DNA of 64,000 bases, taken from the NCBI RefSeq assembly GCF_002005225.1, contig NZ_CP019724.1:5907501-5971500 (forward strand). The letters run 5' to 3'. Below, piece by piece: positions 6,860 through 15,543 of the stretch. The notes below the pieces were generated by a model. That model searched no databases. It saw nothing but the letters and a program-made list of their open reading frames with translations, and had not been told where the DNA came from. The position numbers and the translations under genes were made by a program. This DNA is from Streptomyces pactum. Lineage in GTDB: Bacteria > Actinomycetota > Actinomycetes > Streptomycetales > Streptomycetaceae. The number at the start of each line of letters is the position of its first letter. The stretch's first letter is position 1.

Positions 6860-8051
6860 GGGGCTCCTCGGGTTCTGCCATGGGTCCGGTCCTGGAGGAC
6901 GGCACCGCACCACCGGACGCGGCGGGCGGACGGTCGAGTGTCTGCGCCAGTTCCACCAGCCCGCTGGGGCCCAAGACCTCGGTGGCGTGCAGACGGTAGG
7001 TGCCCGGGGTCTCGGGCGGTTCCTCGCCGGCGACGGCCCGGCGCGCGGCGTCGGCGAGCATGGCCGCCTCGGCCGCCAGCCGGGCCTCGTGGGGGGAGCG
7101 GCCCGCGCCCAGGGCGGTGTCCCGCACCCGCTCACGGACCCGGTGGTCGAAGTACGGCGCGAGGGCGAGCAGGGCGTCGTGGATGGACACCTCGCGCCAC
7201 TGGAGCCGGGCCTGCGGGAGCTGCCACCAGGAGGCCGGGGGCTTGGGGGCGGTGGAGACCGACTTCACCAGCGACCACAGCGGATCCAGCCGCCGGTAGT
7301 CGCCCAGCCCCCGCCAGTGGGCGACCACGGGGGGCAGCAGCCTGGGCAGCGCGAAGCCGGCCGAGCACAGCAGCGCGGCCAGCGAGGCCATCGGCGGGGC
7401 CACCGTGGTGGACAGGAAGTCGAGGTCGTGCCCCGACCAGCGCGCGACGACCGCCGTGTACTTGGTGAGCTGGAACCCGACCACGTCCAGCAGGGCCCCC
7501 AGCAGGATCAGCCGCAGTCCGGCCCGCAGCAGCCCGCCCACCTCGCGGCCCCACTTGACGCAGACGGCGCACATCACCAGCATCGCCGCGGTGTGCCCGA
7601 GCAGGTACAGCAGGATCATCTCCCGCATGAACGGGGTTCCGGCGTAGTACGTGTCGAGGTCGGTCAGCCGCTCGGTGTCCGCGTCGGCGAGCGCGAACAG
7701 CACGACGATGGCGACCACCAGCAGACCGTAGGCGGCCATGGTGCGCAGCACCATGCGCCGCACCCGCTCGCGGGAACCGCCCCGCCAGTTGATCAGCAGC
7801 ACGAGCACGGCGCAGCTATACGCGGAGAGCATGCCGTAGGTCAGCGGGGCCCCGAAGTTGGGGACGCCGGTCAGCTCGTTGACGGTGGCGAGGGTGGCCG
7901 GGGCGGCGCAGACGAAGACCAGGGCGCCGAGGACGATCGCCGCGCAGGTGGACTGGGTCAGCGGGTTCCGCATGGCCGTGCGCGGGCGGCGGAACAGCAG
8001 TACGGAGGTCATCCCGAACACCAGGGCCGCCAGGTACACGACGAGGCTCAT
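6849..8051 (-). CDS. MAB_1171c family putative transporter, paralog 1
   Basis: A 400-aa integral membrane protein with about seven hydrophobic segments in residues 1-245 and a soluble helical C-terminal half. It shares with paralogs 2 and 3 the motifs TGVPNFGAPLTYG, DLDTYYAGTPFMREMILLYL and SIHDALLALAPYFD. These fit the group annotated as MAB_1171c putative transporters (DUF6545-type C-terminus), recalled from memory. ATG at 8051 has TAAGGAG upstream. It ends 11 bases inside the flavoprotein gene. No transport substrate is known; the family often occurs with ImmA/IrrE proteases and XRE regulators in actinomycetes, and the protease is present here but no XRE gene is. Confidence 0.8.
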   Translation of the reverse strand: MSLVVYLAALVFGMTSVLLFRRPRTAMRNPLTQSTCAAIVLGALVFVCAAPATLATVNELTGVPNFGAPLTYGMLSAYSCAVLVLLINWRGGSRERVRRMVLRTMAAYGLLVVAIVVLFALADADTERLTDLDTYYAGTPFMREMILLYLLGHTAAMLVMCAVCVKWGREVGGLLRAGLRLILLGALLDVVGFQLTKYTAVVARWSGHDLDFLSTTVAPPMASLAALLCSAGFALPRLLPPVVAHWRGLGDYRRLDPLWSLVKSVSTAPKPPASWWQLPQARLQWREVSIHDALLALAPYFDHRVRERVRDTALGAGRSPHEARLAAEAAMLADAARRAVAGEEPPETPGTYRLHATEVLGPSGLVELAQTLDRPPAASGGAVPSSRTGPMAEPEEPHVA

Positions 8052-8082
8052 ACCGGCAGACTCCTTACGCGCGGGCCCCGGT

Positions 8083-9267
8083 TCACGAGGTGCCCGCCGT
8101 GGTCGTACCGCTCGGCACGGCGGCGGCCGGCACCGGCGGCGCGGTGCGGCCCAGCGCGTCGGCAATCCGGCCGAGGGCGGCCGGGCCCGGCACCCGGCCG
8201 GGCAGCGGACCGGTGCCGCCGGGCGGCGGGGCAGCCCCCGCCGGTTGTGTCTCGTGCCGGAGGGCGGCGGTGATCACCGCCGCCCAGGCGGCGGCCTCGG
8301 CCCGCTCCGGATCGTCCGTCACCGCCAGCGCACCGGTGCGGGCCCGGTCGTACAGGTCCCGGTCGAAGTAGGCGTCCAGGTGGCTCAGCGCGTTGTGGAT
8401 GCTGGTCTGGCGCCACACCAGCCGGGTGGTGGGGGAGGCGAACCGGGGCCGGGGCAGCCGCAGCGCCCGGCGGGTGAGCACATCGTCCAGCGCCCGCTCC
8501 AGGGGCTCGAGCCGGGCGTACGTCCGCCGGGCCCGCCGCCACTCGCTCACCCGGGGCGTCACCAGCGGGACCAGTACCCCGACGACCATCAGCAGGGCAC
8601 CGAGACCGGCCGCGGCCGGGGAGAAGGCGGTGCCCAGCGCCGACCAGTCGCGCCCGGACCAACTGGCCGCCACCGCCGCCAGCTTGGCCACGCTGTAACC
8701 GGCACCGCACAGCGAACCGACGCCGAGCAGCGTCAGGCCCGCCCGCAGCCCGCCCCGCACCCGGCGCGCCCAGCGCAGCGACGACACCGTGGTGACGGTC
8801 ACCGCGACGAGGTGCGCGACCAGGTACAACACGATCATGTGGGCGATGAACGGGGTCGTCGCGTAGTAGGTGTCCAGGTCGGTGCGGCGCTCCACGGGAG
8901 CGTCACCGAGGGCGAAGGTCACCGCGATGCCGAGGACCACGGCGGCGTAGGCGAGTGCCCAGCGGCGTGCCGTGCGGTGCACCCGGGGCCCGCCGCGCCA
9001 GTGGACGACGAGGACCTGGGAGGCGGCGCAGTACCCGGTGATCGCCGCGTAGGTGAGCGGTGCCGCGAGGTTGGGCACACCACTGAGCCGGTTGACGGCG
9101 CCGACGGTCGGCGGCGCGCCCAGCAGGAAGCAGAGCCCGGCCAGCCCCAGCACGGCGCAGATGGCGCGCAGGTACGGATCGCGGCGGTGGCGCAGCAGAT
9201 CGGGGGCCTTCACCACCAGGCCGAGCCACAGCGCCCCGCAACTCACGTAGTTGATCAGGCTGTTCAT
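8083..9267 (-). CDS. MAB_1171c family putative transporter, paralog 2
   Basis: A 394-aa protein with the same layout as its neighbours: N-terminal membrane helix MNSLINYVSCGALWLGLVV, then SGVPNLAAPLTYA, DLDTYYATTPFIAHMIVLYL, further helices and a cytoplasmic-looking C-terminal half with SIHNALSHLDAYFD. Its ATG at 9267 overlaps the ImmA-like gene's stop (ATGA, 9264-9267), so protease and membrane protein are translationally coupled and probably work together. The last 45 residues are Pro/Gly/Ala-rich. Separated from paralog 1 by 31 bases. Function unknown; recent divergence from paralogs 1 and 3 is not evident, since only the motifs are close. Confidence 0.8.
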   Translation of the reverse strand: MNSLINYVSCGALWLGLVVKAPDLLRHRRDPYLRAICAVLGLAGLCFLLGAPPTVGAVNRLSGVPNLAAPLTYAAITGYCAASQVLVVHWRGGPRVHRTARRWALAYAAVVLGIAVTFALGDAPVERRTDLDTYYATTPFIAHMIVLYLVAHLVAVTVTTVSSLRWARRVRGGLRAGLTLLGVGSLCGAGYSVAKLAAVAASWSGRDWSALGTAFSPAAAGLGALLMVVGVLVPLVTPRVSEWRRARRTYARLEPLERALDDVLTRRALRLPRPRFASPTTRLVWRQTSIHNALSHLDAYFDRDLYDRARTGALAVTDDPERAEAAAWAAVITAALRHETQPAGAAPPPGGTGPLPGRVPGPAALGRIADALGRTAPPVPAAAVPSGTTTAGTS

Positions 9268-9785
9268 CTCGTCGTCCCGCGGTAGTTGAGCGCGGCCCCG
9301 ATGCGTCCGGCGAGGTCCTGCGGGTCGTCGGGGTCGCCGCCCTCCGCGGCGAACACCGAGTCGGTGGAGGCCTCCAGCCAGGTGCGCAGCCGGCGCCCCA
9401 TCAGCATGCCGAAGCGGTCCGCCTCCTGCTCCTCGGCCAGGGAGAAGTCGGTGCGCGCCGCGACCGGCCGGGGCTCCGGGCCGGCGTCCGTCTCCGCCTG
9501 CCGGCGGCTCATGTGCCACACCTCGTGGCAGAGGATCACGATCTGGTGCCACACGGCGGCGCGCTCGTCCACCACCACGTCGTCGTGGCTCTCGCGCTCC
9601 AGCCACAGCCCGCTCGCGGTGTGCGGCGGGAACGCCGCGCGGTGGACGACCACCTCGCGTCCCCGCCACGCGCTGACGGAGGCGACGAGCGCGTCGAACA
9701 GGACCTCGGGGTCCGCCGGGACCGGCACCCGGATGGGGTCGATGAGGGCGTCAGCGAGACGACGCATCTCCTTCCTGGTACGCAC
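9264..9785 (-). CDS. ImmA/IrrE-type metallopeptidase
   Basis: A 173-aa protein with the zinc motif HEVWH at residues 87-91 (HExxH) and a downstream EEQEADRFGMLM (119-130) supplying the third ligand, as in ImmA/IrrE proteases that cleave repressors. GTG at 9785 is preferred, with GGGAG upstream; the alternative ATG at 9767 has AGGAAGGAG placed too close. Overlaps MAB_1171c paralog 2 by 4 bases. ImmA-like proteins normally cut a partner XRE/DdrO-type repressor, but no such regulator is encoded next to it, so the substrate may be elsewhere in the genome or be one of the membrane paralogs' cytosolic tails. Unproven. Confidence 0.82.
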   Translation of the reverse strand: MRTRKEMRRLADALIDPIRVPVPADPEVLFDALVASVSAWRGREVVVHRAAFPPHTASGLWLERESHDDVVVDERAAVWHQIVILCHEVWHMSRRQAETDAGPEPRPVAARTDFSLAEEQEADRFGMLMGRRLRTWLEASTDSVFAAEGGDPDDPQDLAGRIGAALNYRGTTR

Positions 9786-9876
9786 CGCTGTCTCCCTGTT
9801 CCCCTGGGTGTTGCTCGGTCACCTGTGCAATATGCCAAGACGGGTGCCGTCCGGGCCAGTTCCGTGTGCGGCGGGG

Positions 9877-11112
9877 TCACTCGGTGACCGCCACGGTGTC
9901 GCCGGGTGCCGCGGCGCGGGCGCGGACGTCCCGGATCGCGTCGGGGTGGCGCAGGGCGCGCGAGACGGCCCCGATCTCGCGGAGCAGGTCCGTGGTGTCG
10001 GGGTCGTGGCCGTCGTCGCCGCCGTCGGCGCGGGGCCCGGCCTCGACCGCGTCCAGGATCACCACCGCACCGGCGAGCGCCCTCGCCCGTTGCGGGGGGA
10101 AGCCCAGGCCGAGGGCGGCGGCGTACGACCGCTCGCCCAGCCGTTCGTCGGTGCGCCGGGCCAGCGGCAGCAGGACGTCGCGGATGAAGGTCTCGCGGCG
10201 GGTCAGGCGCAGTTCGGGGCTGGCGCGCAGGACGAAGGGCACCCCGGAGCCGTTGACGGTCCGCATCAGCCGGTACAGCGGCCGCAGTCGGCGGTGGGCG
10301 AGGCGGATCCGCCGGCGTTCGTGCAGGTACTGCCCGGCGTGCGGCAGGATGAAGCCGACCGCGATCGACACCGCGGACAGACAGGCCAGGGCCGGCGCCA
10401 CGTCCAGGCTGAGCCAGTCCAGGTCGTGGCCGGTCCAGCGGGCCGTGACGGCGGTGAGCTTGGCGGCGTCGAAGGCCAGGTTCAGCGCGTAGCCGACACC
10501 CAGGAACCTCAGGCCCCAGCGCAGCCAGGCGTCGAACCCGCCGGTGCGGATCCAGTTCCAGATGAGCTTCGAGGTGATGAGCACGGCGGTGGTGTGCGCG
10601 ACGAGGTAGAGCAGGATCTCCTCGCGCATGAACGGCGTGTTGGCGTAGTACGTGTCCAGGTCCCGGGTGCGTTCCACGGGGACGTCCGCGAGGGCGAACA
10701 GCACCCAGAGCGCGACGATCACGCTCCCGTACGCGGAGACGACCCAGCGGGTGGCCCGGCGCGTCGGGGCGGAGCGTTCGGACAGGCCGTCGCGCCAGGC
10801 GATGATCAGCAACAGGCAGGAGCCGCAGAACGCGGTGAGCAGCGAGTACACCCAGGGCGCCGAGATGTTGGGCACGCCGGTGACGCGGTTGACCCAGACG
10901 ATGGTCGAGGGCGCGACGAACACGAACACCGCGCAGGCGAGCAGCAGCAGGCCGCCGACCGCGCGCAGCAGCGGGTCCTTCCACAGCCGGATGATCGTCG
11001 GCAGTTTGATCGCCAGGGCGGCGGCCAGGACGGCGGCCGGGATCCACCAGAAGGACGTGTAGAACTCGCTGAGGAACGTGGCCGGACCCATGGCCGCGTC
11101 CGCGGACCGCAT
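9877..11112 (-). CDS. MAB_1171c family putative transporter, paralog 3
   Basis: A 411-aa membrane protein and the first gene of the leftward run. It carries TGVPNISAPWVYS, DLDTYYANTPFMREEILLYL, about seven N-terminal hydrophobic segments and an Arg-rich linker (QYLHERRRIRLAHRRLRPLY) before a helical C-terminal region with ETFIRDVLLPLARR. ATG at 11112 follows GGGGGACG; the frame is open for another 55 codons but through the intergenic region. Ninety-one bases separate it from the ImmA-like gene, so that unit may have its own promoter. Same family as the two genes downstream; function unknown. Confidence 0.8.
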   Translation of the reverse strand: MRSADAAMGPATFLSEFYTSFWWIPAAVLAAALAIKLPTIIRLWKDPLLRAVGGLLLLACAVFVFVAPSTIVWVNRVTGVPNISAPWVYSLLTAFCGSCLLLIIAWRDGLSERSAPTRRATRWVVSAYGSVIVALWVLFALADVPVERTRDLDTYYANTPFMREEILLYLVAHTTAVLITSKLIWNWIRTGGFDAWLRWGLRFLGVGYALNLAFDAAKLTAVTARWTGHDLDWLSLDVAPALACLSAVSIAVGFILPHAGQYLHERRRIRLAHRRLRPLYRLMRTVNGSGVPFVLRASPELRLTRRETFIRDVLLPLARRTDERLGERSYAAALGLGFPPQRARALAGAVVILDAVEAGPRADGGDDGHDPDTTDLLREIGAVSRALRHPDAIRDVRARAAAPGDTVAVTE

Positions 11113-11255
11113 CGTCGTCCCCCACCCCCCACGCTCGGACACACCGCCGTACTCAAGGCCGTACTCAAGGCCGTTCGAGCCTACGCGGAGGGAAGTGTCC
11201 GCGTCATGCGGTGGAGGCGCGCGGAAAGTCCTGCCCCGGGTTCTTGTCCGAACCA

Positions 11256-11284
11256 TTGACGTGTCGGCGTCCCCCACCTACGGT
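11256..11284 (+). promoter_or_regulatory. Promoter of the sugar ABC operon
   Basis: TTGACG (11256-11261), a 17-base spacer and TACGGT (11279-11284) form a near-consensus vegetative Streptomyces promoter. The start of transcription would fall near 11291, inside the operator pair that follows. Confidence 0.65.
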
Positions 11285-11287
11285 CCC

Positions 11288-11322
11288 GTTCGAAGTTACG
11301 AGCACTATCCGATATATCGAAC
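11288..11322. promoter_or_regulatory. GTTCGANATNTCG motif, sites 2 and 3 (ABC operon leader)
   Basis: GTTCGAAGTTACG at 11288-11300 (plus) and GTTCGATATATCGG on the minus strand of 11309-11322 face each other across the predicted transcription start. Repressor bound here would block initiation of the ABC/arabinan operon. Confidence 0.6.
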
Positions 11323-11361
11323 ATCCGGTATCGAGCACACCTTGAACAGATAGGGCAGGGC

Positions 11362-12720
11362 ATGGGACGACCTGGCCTGGATCGCAGGCACTTTCTGGCC
11401 GCGGCGGGCGGCCTGACGGTCGCGGGCAGCTTCGGATTCGCGGCCCTGGGAACGGGCGCCGACGCGCTCGCCTCCGGAGCGGACACCCGCGTGAGCTACT
11501 GGAACCTCTTCAGCGGCGGCGACGGCTACAACATGATCGCGATGCTGGACTCCTTCCGTGAGGACAACCCCGGCATCGACGTGCAGGACTCCACCCTCCA
11601 GTGGGGCAGCCCCTTCTACACCAAGCTCGCCATGGCGGCCGCCGGCAACCGCGCACCGGACCTCGGCGTCATGCACCTCGGCCGCGTCACCGGCTTCTCG
11701 CCCGGCCGCCTCCTGGACCCCTGGGACGTCGGCCTGCTCGCCGAGTACGGCGTCAAGGAGGCGGACTTCAACCCCGAGCTGTGGAAGCGCGCCGTCATCG
11801 ACGGCAAGCTCTACGCCCTCCCGCTCGACATCCACGTCCAGCTCTGCTTCTACCGCAGGGACGTGCTGAAGAAGGCGGGCCTGCTCGGCGCCGACGGGCG
11901 GATGGTGCCCGTGACGTCGACCGAGGAGTGGTTCGACGTGCTGAAGGAGGCCAGGAAGGCCACCGAGAAGGGTCTGCAGACCATCGGCATGTGGCACAAC
12001 GACCAGAACTTCCAGTGGTGGTTCTTCGTCGCCTTCTACACCCAGCTCGGCGGCACCTGGTTCAACGCGGAGAAGACCGAGGTCACCTTCGACACCGACA
12101 AGGCCACCCAGGTCCTGGAGTTCCTGCGCCGGCACGTCGCCGACGGGTACGTCGACCCCGGCTTCGGAGGCGGCGCGGGCGCCGAGCAGTTCGTCAACGG
12201 AGCCCCCTTCGCGTGGGAGGGCAACTGGTCGGTGCCGGTCTTCTCCGGCGCGGAGCTCGACTACGGCGCGACCCCGCTGCCGCCCGTCTTCGGCAAGCAG
12301 GCGACCCACGCCGAGTCGCACTCCTTCGTACTCCCGCACCAGGCGGGCCGCGGCGGCGCCACCAACGAGGCCGCGCACCGGCTGGCCGCCTACGTCGTCA
12401 AACACGCCCGGCAGTGGGCGGCCGGCGGACACATCCCGGCCTACACGCCGACCCTGTCCACGGCCGCCTACCAGGAGCTGACCCCGCAGAGCGAGTACGT
12501 CGGGGCGATGGACCACCAGGCCACCGAGCCCAAGGTGTGGTTCGCCGGCTCCACCGGCATCCTCGCCCAGCGGGTCGGCCCGGTCGTCGTCTCCTCGACG
12601 ATGGGCTCGGCGAAGCCCGAGGCCGCCGCCCGCCGGATGAAGGGCGCGCTCACCGACCTGCTCGGCACGAAGAACCCCATGGACGGCCACACCGCCGCGC
12701 AGGGAGGTGCGGTCGCATGA
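11362..12720 (+). CDS. Tat-exported sugar ABC transporter substrate-binding protein
   Basis: Extracellular solute-binding protein family 1, 452 aa, presenting oligosaccharides to the two permeases downstream. The N-terminus has a twin-arginine signal (DRRHFLAAAGG, then a hydrophobic core ending near ALASGADT) rather than the usual lipobox, so it may be released or Tat-anchored. The mature part shows WNLFSGGDGYNMIAMLDSF, KLAMAAAGNRAPDLGVMH and FAWEGNWSVPVF, typical of the family. The stop overlaps the permease start (12717-12720). Linkage to GH43 and GH51 enzymes points to arabino-oligosaccharides. No ATPase gene is in the operon; a shared MsiK-type ATPase is usual in Streptomyces. Confidence 0.9.
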   Translation: MGRPGLDRRHFLAAAGGLTVAGSFGFAALGTGADALASGADTRVSYWNLFSGGDGYNMIAMLDSFREDNPGIDVQDSTLQWGSPFYTKLAMAAAGNRAPDLGVMHLGRVTGFSPGRLLDPWDVGLLAEYGVKEADFNPELWKRAVIDGKLYALPLDIHVQLCFYRRDVLKKAGLLGADGRMVPVTSTEEWFDVLKEARKATEKGLQTIGMWHNDQNFQWWFFVAFYTQLGGTWFNAEKTEVTFDTDKATQVLEFLRRHVADGYVDPGFGGGAGAEQFVNGAPFAWEGNWSVPVFSGAELDYGATPLPPVFGKQATHAESHSFVLPHQAGRGGATNEAAHRLAAYVVKHARQWAAGGHIPAYTPTLSTAAYQELTPQSEYVGAMDHQATEPKVWFAGSTGILAQRVGPVVVSSTMGSAKPEAAARRMKGALTDLLGTKNPMDGHTAAQGGAVA

Positions 12721-13658
12721 CGACGGCCGGCGCTGAAACGATCATCCGCCCGGCGCGCGCGACGGCCGCCGCGGGCACGGCCACCCTCCGCCGCAGGCAG
12801 GGCTTCCAGCACGGCGGCTGGTTCGTCGCCCCCTTCCTCGCCCTGTTCGCGCTCTTCGTCGTCTGGCCCCTGCTGCGCGGCCTCTACCTGAGCTTCACGG
12901 ACGCCAACATCTCCGGCGACGGCGCGAGCTTCATCGGCCTGGACAACTACCGCGAGGCCCTCCAGGACCCGCTGATGTGGGACGCGCTCGGCCACAGCGC
13001 GTACTTCACGCTGCTCGTCGTGCCCTGCATCACCGTCCTCGCCTTCCTGCTGGCGATGCTCGCCCACCACATCGAGCGCGGCAAGTGGCTGTGGCGGCTG
13101 TGCTTCTTCATGCCGTTCCTGCTGCCGTCCACCGTCGCCGCCAACCTGTGGCAGTGGCTGTTCAACCCCGGCACCGGCATGGTGAACCACGTCCTCGGCA
13201 TCGAGACGCCGTGGCTGACCGACAAGTCGTACGCGCTGCTCGCGGTCGTCATCACCACGCTGTGGTGGACGGTCGGCTTCAGCTTCCTGCTCTACCTCGC
13301 CGCACTCCAGGGCATCCCCCCGCACCTGTACGAGGCCGCCAAGCTGGACGGCGCCAACGCCTGGCACCGCATGGTCCACATCACGCTGCCGATGCTGCGC
13401 AACATCACCGGTCTCGTCGTCGCCCTGCAGATCCTCGCCTCGCTCCAGGTCTTCGACCAGGCCGTCGTGATGCAGGACTTCGGGCCCGGCCCCGAGGAGT
13501 CCACCCGCACCTTCGTGCAGTACACCCTCGAACAGGGCTTCACCAGCTACCGCGTGGGCTACGCCTCCGCGATCTCCATCATCTTCTTCGTGCTCATCGC
13601 GGCCGTCGCCCTCGCCCGGATGTGGCTGCTGCGCAACCGTGAGGAGGGCGGCCGATGA
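12717..13658 (+). CDS. Sugar ABC transporter permease (MalF/UgpA-like)
   Basis: Membrane-spanning component of the importer, 313 aa, with six predicted helices. The EAA loop that docks the ATPase is visible as EAAKLDGANAWHRMVHITLP. A 45-residue hydrophilic N-terminus precedes the first helix (GWFVAPFLALFALFVVWPLL). ATG at 12717 overlaps the binding-protein stop, and the gene itself overlaps the next permease start (13655-13658), so the three are translated as a unit. Together with its partner it forms the channel for the oligosaccharide imported for GH51 digestion. Confidence 0.92.
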   Translation: MTTAGAETIIRPARATAAAGTATLRRRQGFQHGGWFVAPFLALFALFVVWPLLRGLYLSFTDANISGDGASFIGLDNYREALQDPLMWDALGHSAYFTLLVVPCITVLAFLLAMLAHHIERGKWLWRLCFFMPFLLPSTVAANLWQWLFNPGTGMVNHVLGIETPWLTDKSYALLAVVITTLWWTVGFSFLLYLAALQGIPPHLYEAAKLDGANAWHRMVHITLPMLRNITGLVVALQILASLQVFDQAVVMQDFGPGPEESTRTFVQYTLEQGFTSYRVGYASAISIIFFVLIAAVALARMWLLRNREEGGR

Positions 13659-14518
13659 CCACCGCCGCAGCACCGACGCGGACCAGGCCCCGCAAGGCCT
13701 GGTCGACCGGCCAGATCGTGCTCACGCTCCTCGGCACGGCGGTCTCCGCGGTCTTCCTCGCCCCGCTCGCCTGGGCCCTGTTCACCTCGCTCAAGTCGGA
13801 GACCGAGGCCGTCGAGGTGCCGACGCACTGGCTGCCCGAGGACTGGACGGGCCAGGCGTGGACGGCCCTGTTCGAGACCGGCAACATCACCAACTGGTTC
13901 GTCAACTCCCTCGTCGTGTCGGTCTGCGTGACGACGGTCGTGCTGCTGGTCAGCGCGCTGGCCGGATACGGCTTCGCCCGCACCGAGTTCCGGGGCAAGG
14001 GGGTGCTGATGGGCGTGGTGATGGCGGGCCTGATGATCTCCCCGGCCGTGCTCGGCGTCCCGCTGTTCACCACCGTCCAGCAGATGGGGATGGTCGACAC
14101 GTACTGGGGCATGATCCTGCCGCAGTGCGCGCCCGCCGCGATGGTGTACATCCTCTACAAGTTCTTCCAGGGCATCCCGCGTGAACTGGAGGAGGCCGCC
14201 TTCATCGACGGCGCGGGCCGCTGGCGCGTCTTCTTCACGATCATCGTGCCGCTCTCCCGCCCCTCCCTCGCGGCGGTCGGCATCTTCACCTTCATCAGCT
14301 CGTGGAACAACTTCCTGTGGCCCTACATGGTCACCAACAACCCCGACCTGATGACCATGCCGAACGGCATCGCGACCGTCATGAACTCCTACGGCATCCA
14401 GTGGGCCCAGCTCATGGCCGGCGGCCTCATGGCCGGACTGCCGCTGATCATCGTCTTCGTCTTCTTCCAGCGGCAGATCGTGGCGGGCGTCGCCCACACG
14501 GGATTGGCGGGACAGTGA
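13655..14518 (+). CDS. Sugar ABC transporter permease (MalG/UgpE-like)
   Basis: Second membrane component, 287 aa, six helices. The EAA loop reads ELEEAAFIDGAGRWRVFFTI, and the C-terminal section FISSWNNFLWPYMV is typical of MalG-like permeases. Coupled at both ends by 4-base overlaps: its stop overlaps the GTG of the GH43 enzyme (14515-14518). Coupling of a permease directly to a secreted hydrolase indicates that uptake and extracellular digestion are produced together. Confidence 0.92.
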   Translation: MTTAAAPTRTRPRKAWSTGQIVLTLLGTAVSAVFLAPLAWALFTSLKSETEAVEVPTHWLPEDWTGQAWTALFETGNITNWFVNSLVVSVCVTTVVLLVSALAGYGFARTEFRGKGVLMGVVMAGLMISPAVLGVPLFTTVQQMGMVDTYWGMILPQCAPAAMVYILYKFFQGIPRELEEAAFIDGAGRWRVFFTIIVPLSRPSLAAVGIFTFISSWNNFLWPYMVTNNPDLMTMPNGIATVMNSYGIQWAQLMAGGLMAGLPLIIVFVFFQRQIVAGVAHTGLAGQ

Positions 14519-15486
14519 CCCTGCGCAGGACCCTCACCGCCGTCGCGGCGGCATCCCTGCTGGCCCTGCTGCCCCATGCGGCGCAGGCGGCGGGGAGTTA
14601 CCCCGACCCGCGCCCCGTCACGGGCCAGCGGATCATCCACGACCCCACCGTCACGCGCCTCAAGGGCGGCGGCTACGTCGCCTACTCCACCGGTGGCGTC
14701 ATCGGCGCCCGCCTCTCCGAGGACGGCAGACACTGGGACGACGCGGGCAACGCCTTCGCCGAGCCCCCGAGCTGGTGGTACGAGTACAACGACACCGGCG
14801 ACCCGTGGGCGCCCGACCTCTCCTACCGCGCCGGCCGCTACTGGCTCTACTACGCCGTCTCCTCCTGGGGCACCAACCACTCGGCGATCGGCGTCGCCAC
14901 CTCCCGCACGGGTCTGCCCGGCACCTGGACGGACCACGGCAAGGTCTTCTCCTCCGAGACCACCGACACCTGGAACGCCATCGACCCGGCGATCATCCGG
15001 GCCGACGGCCGCCTGTGGATGTCCTTCGGCTCCTACTGGAGCGGCATCCGCATGGTCGAGCTGGACCGGCACACCGGCAAGGCCGTGGCGGACGCGGAGG
15101 TCCACCACCTCGCCACCCGCCCGGACGAGCCGTACGCCGTCGAGGGCCCGGAGATCGTCAAGCACGGCCGCCACTACTACCTCTTCGCGTCGTACGACGC
15201 GTGCTGCTCGGGCGTGGACAGCACGTACAAGATCAAGGTCGGCAGGTCCACGGACATCAGGGGCCCGTACGCCGACAGCACCGGCACCCCGATGCTGGAA
15301 GGCGGCGGCGACCTCCTCCTGGAAGGCCACGGCCGCTACATCGGCACGGGCGGCCAGTCGGTCTTCCGCGACCGGGGCCGGGACTGGCTGGCGTACCACT
15401 ACTACGACGCCGAGGACGAAGGCACGCCCAAGCTCGGGCTGAACGCCTTGACCTGGGCCAAGGACGGCTGGCCGAAGGTCTCCTAG
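14515..15486 (+). CDS. Secreted GH43 endo-1,5-alpha-L-arabinanase, copy 1
   Basis: Five-bladed beta-propeller hydrolase of glycoside hydrolase family 43 that cuts the alpha-1,5 backbone of arabinan by inversion. GTG at 14515, overlapping the permease stop, gives a Sec signal peptide (RRTLTAVAAASLLALLPHAAQA, cleavage near residue 26). The three catalytic acids are in place: Asp43 (IIHDPT, base), Asp157 (AIDPAI, pKa modulator) and Glu210 (AVEGPE, acid). Other family marks are WAPDLSYRAGRYWLYYAVSS and YDACCSGVDSTYKIKVGRS. Length 323 aa fits single-domain arabinanases. It is a clear paralog of the gene at 23870, with the catalytic residues at equivalent positions. Confidence 0.92.
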   Translation: MTLRRTLTAVAAASLLALLPHAAQAAGSYPDPRPVTGQRIIHDPTVTRLKGGGYVAYSTGGVIGARLSEDGRHWDDAGNAFAEPPSWWYEYNDTGDPWAPDLSYRAGRYWLYYAVSSWGTNHSAIGVATSRTGLPGTWTDHGKVFSSETTDTWNAIDPAIIRADGRLWMSFGSYWSGIRMVELDRHTGKAVADAEVHHLATRPDEPYAVEGPEIVKHGRHYYLFASYDACCSGVDSTYKIKVGRSTDIRGPYADSTGTPMLEGGGDLLLEGHGRYIGTGGQSVFRDRGRDWLAYHYYDAEDEGTPKLGLNALTWAKDGWPKVS

Positions 15487-15543
15487 CGGCACGGCCGGCC
15501 ACAACGAACCCGCGGACACACGCGAACCTCTGGAAAGGCAGAC

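Noticed and set aside
9264..9785. ImmA-like protease as the toxin of a simple toxin-antitoxin pair
   Set aside because: No adjacent XRE antitoxin is encoded, and its coupled partner is a large membrane protein.
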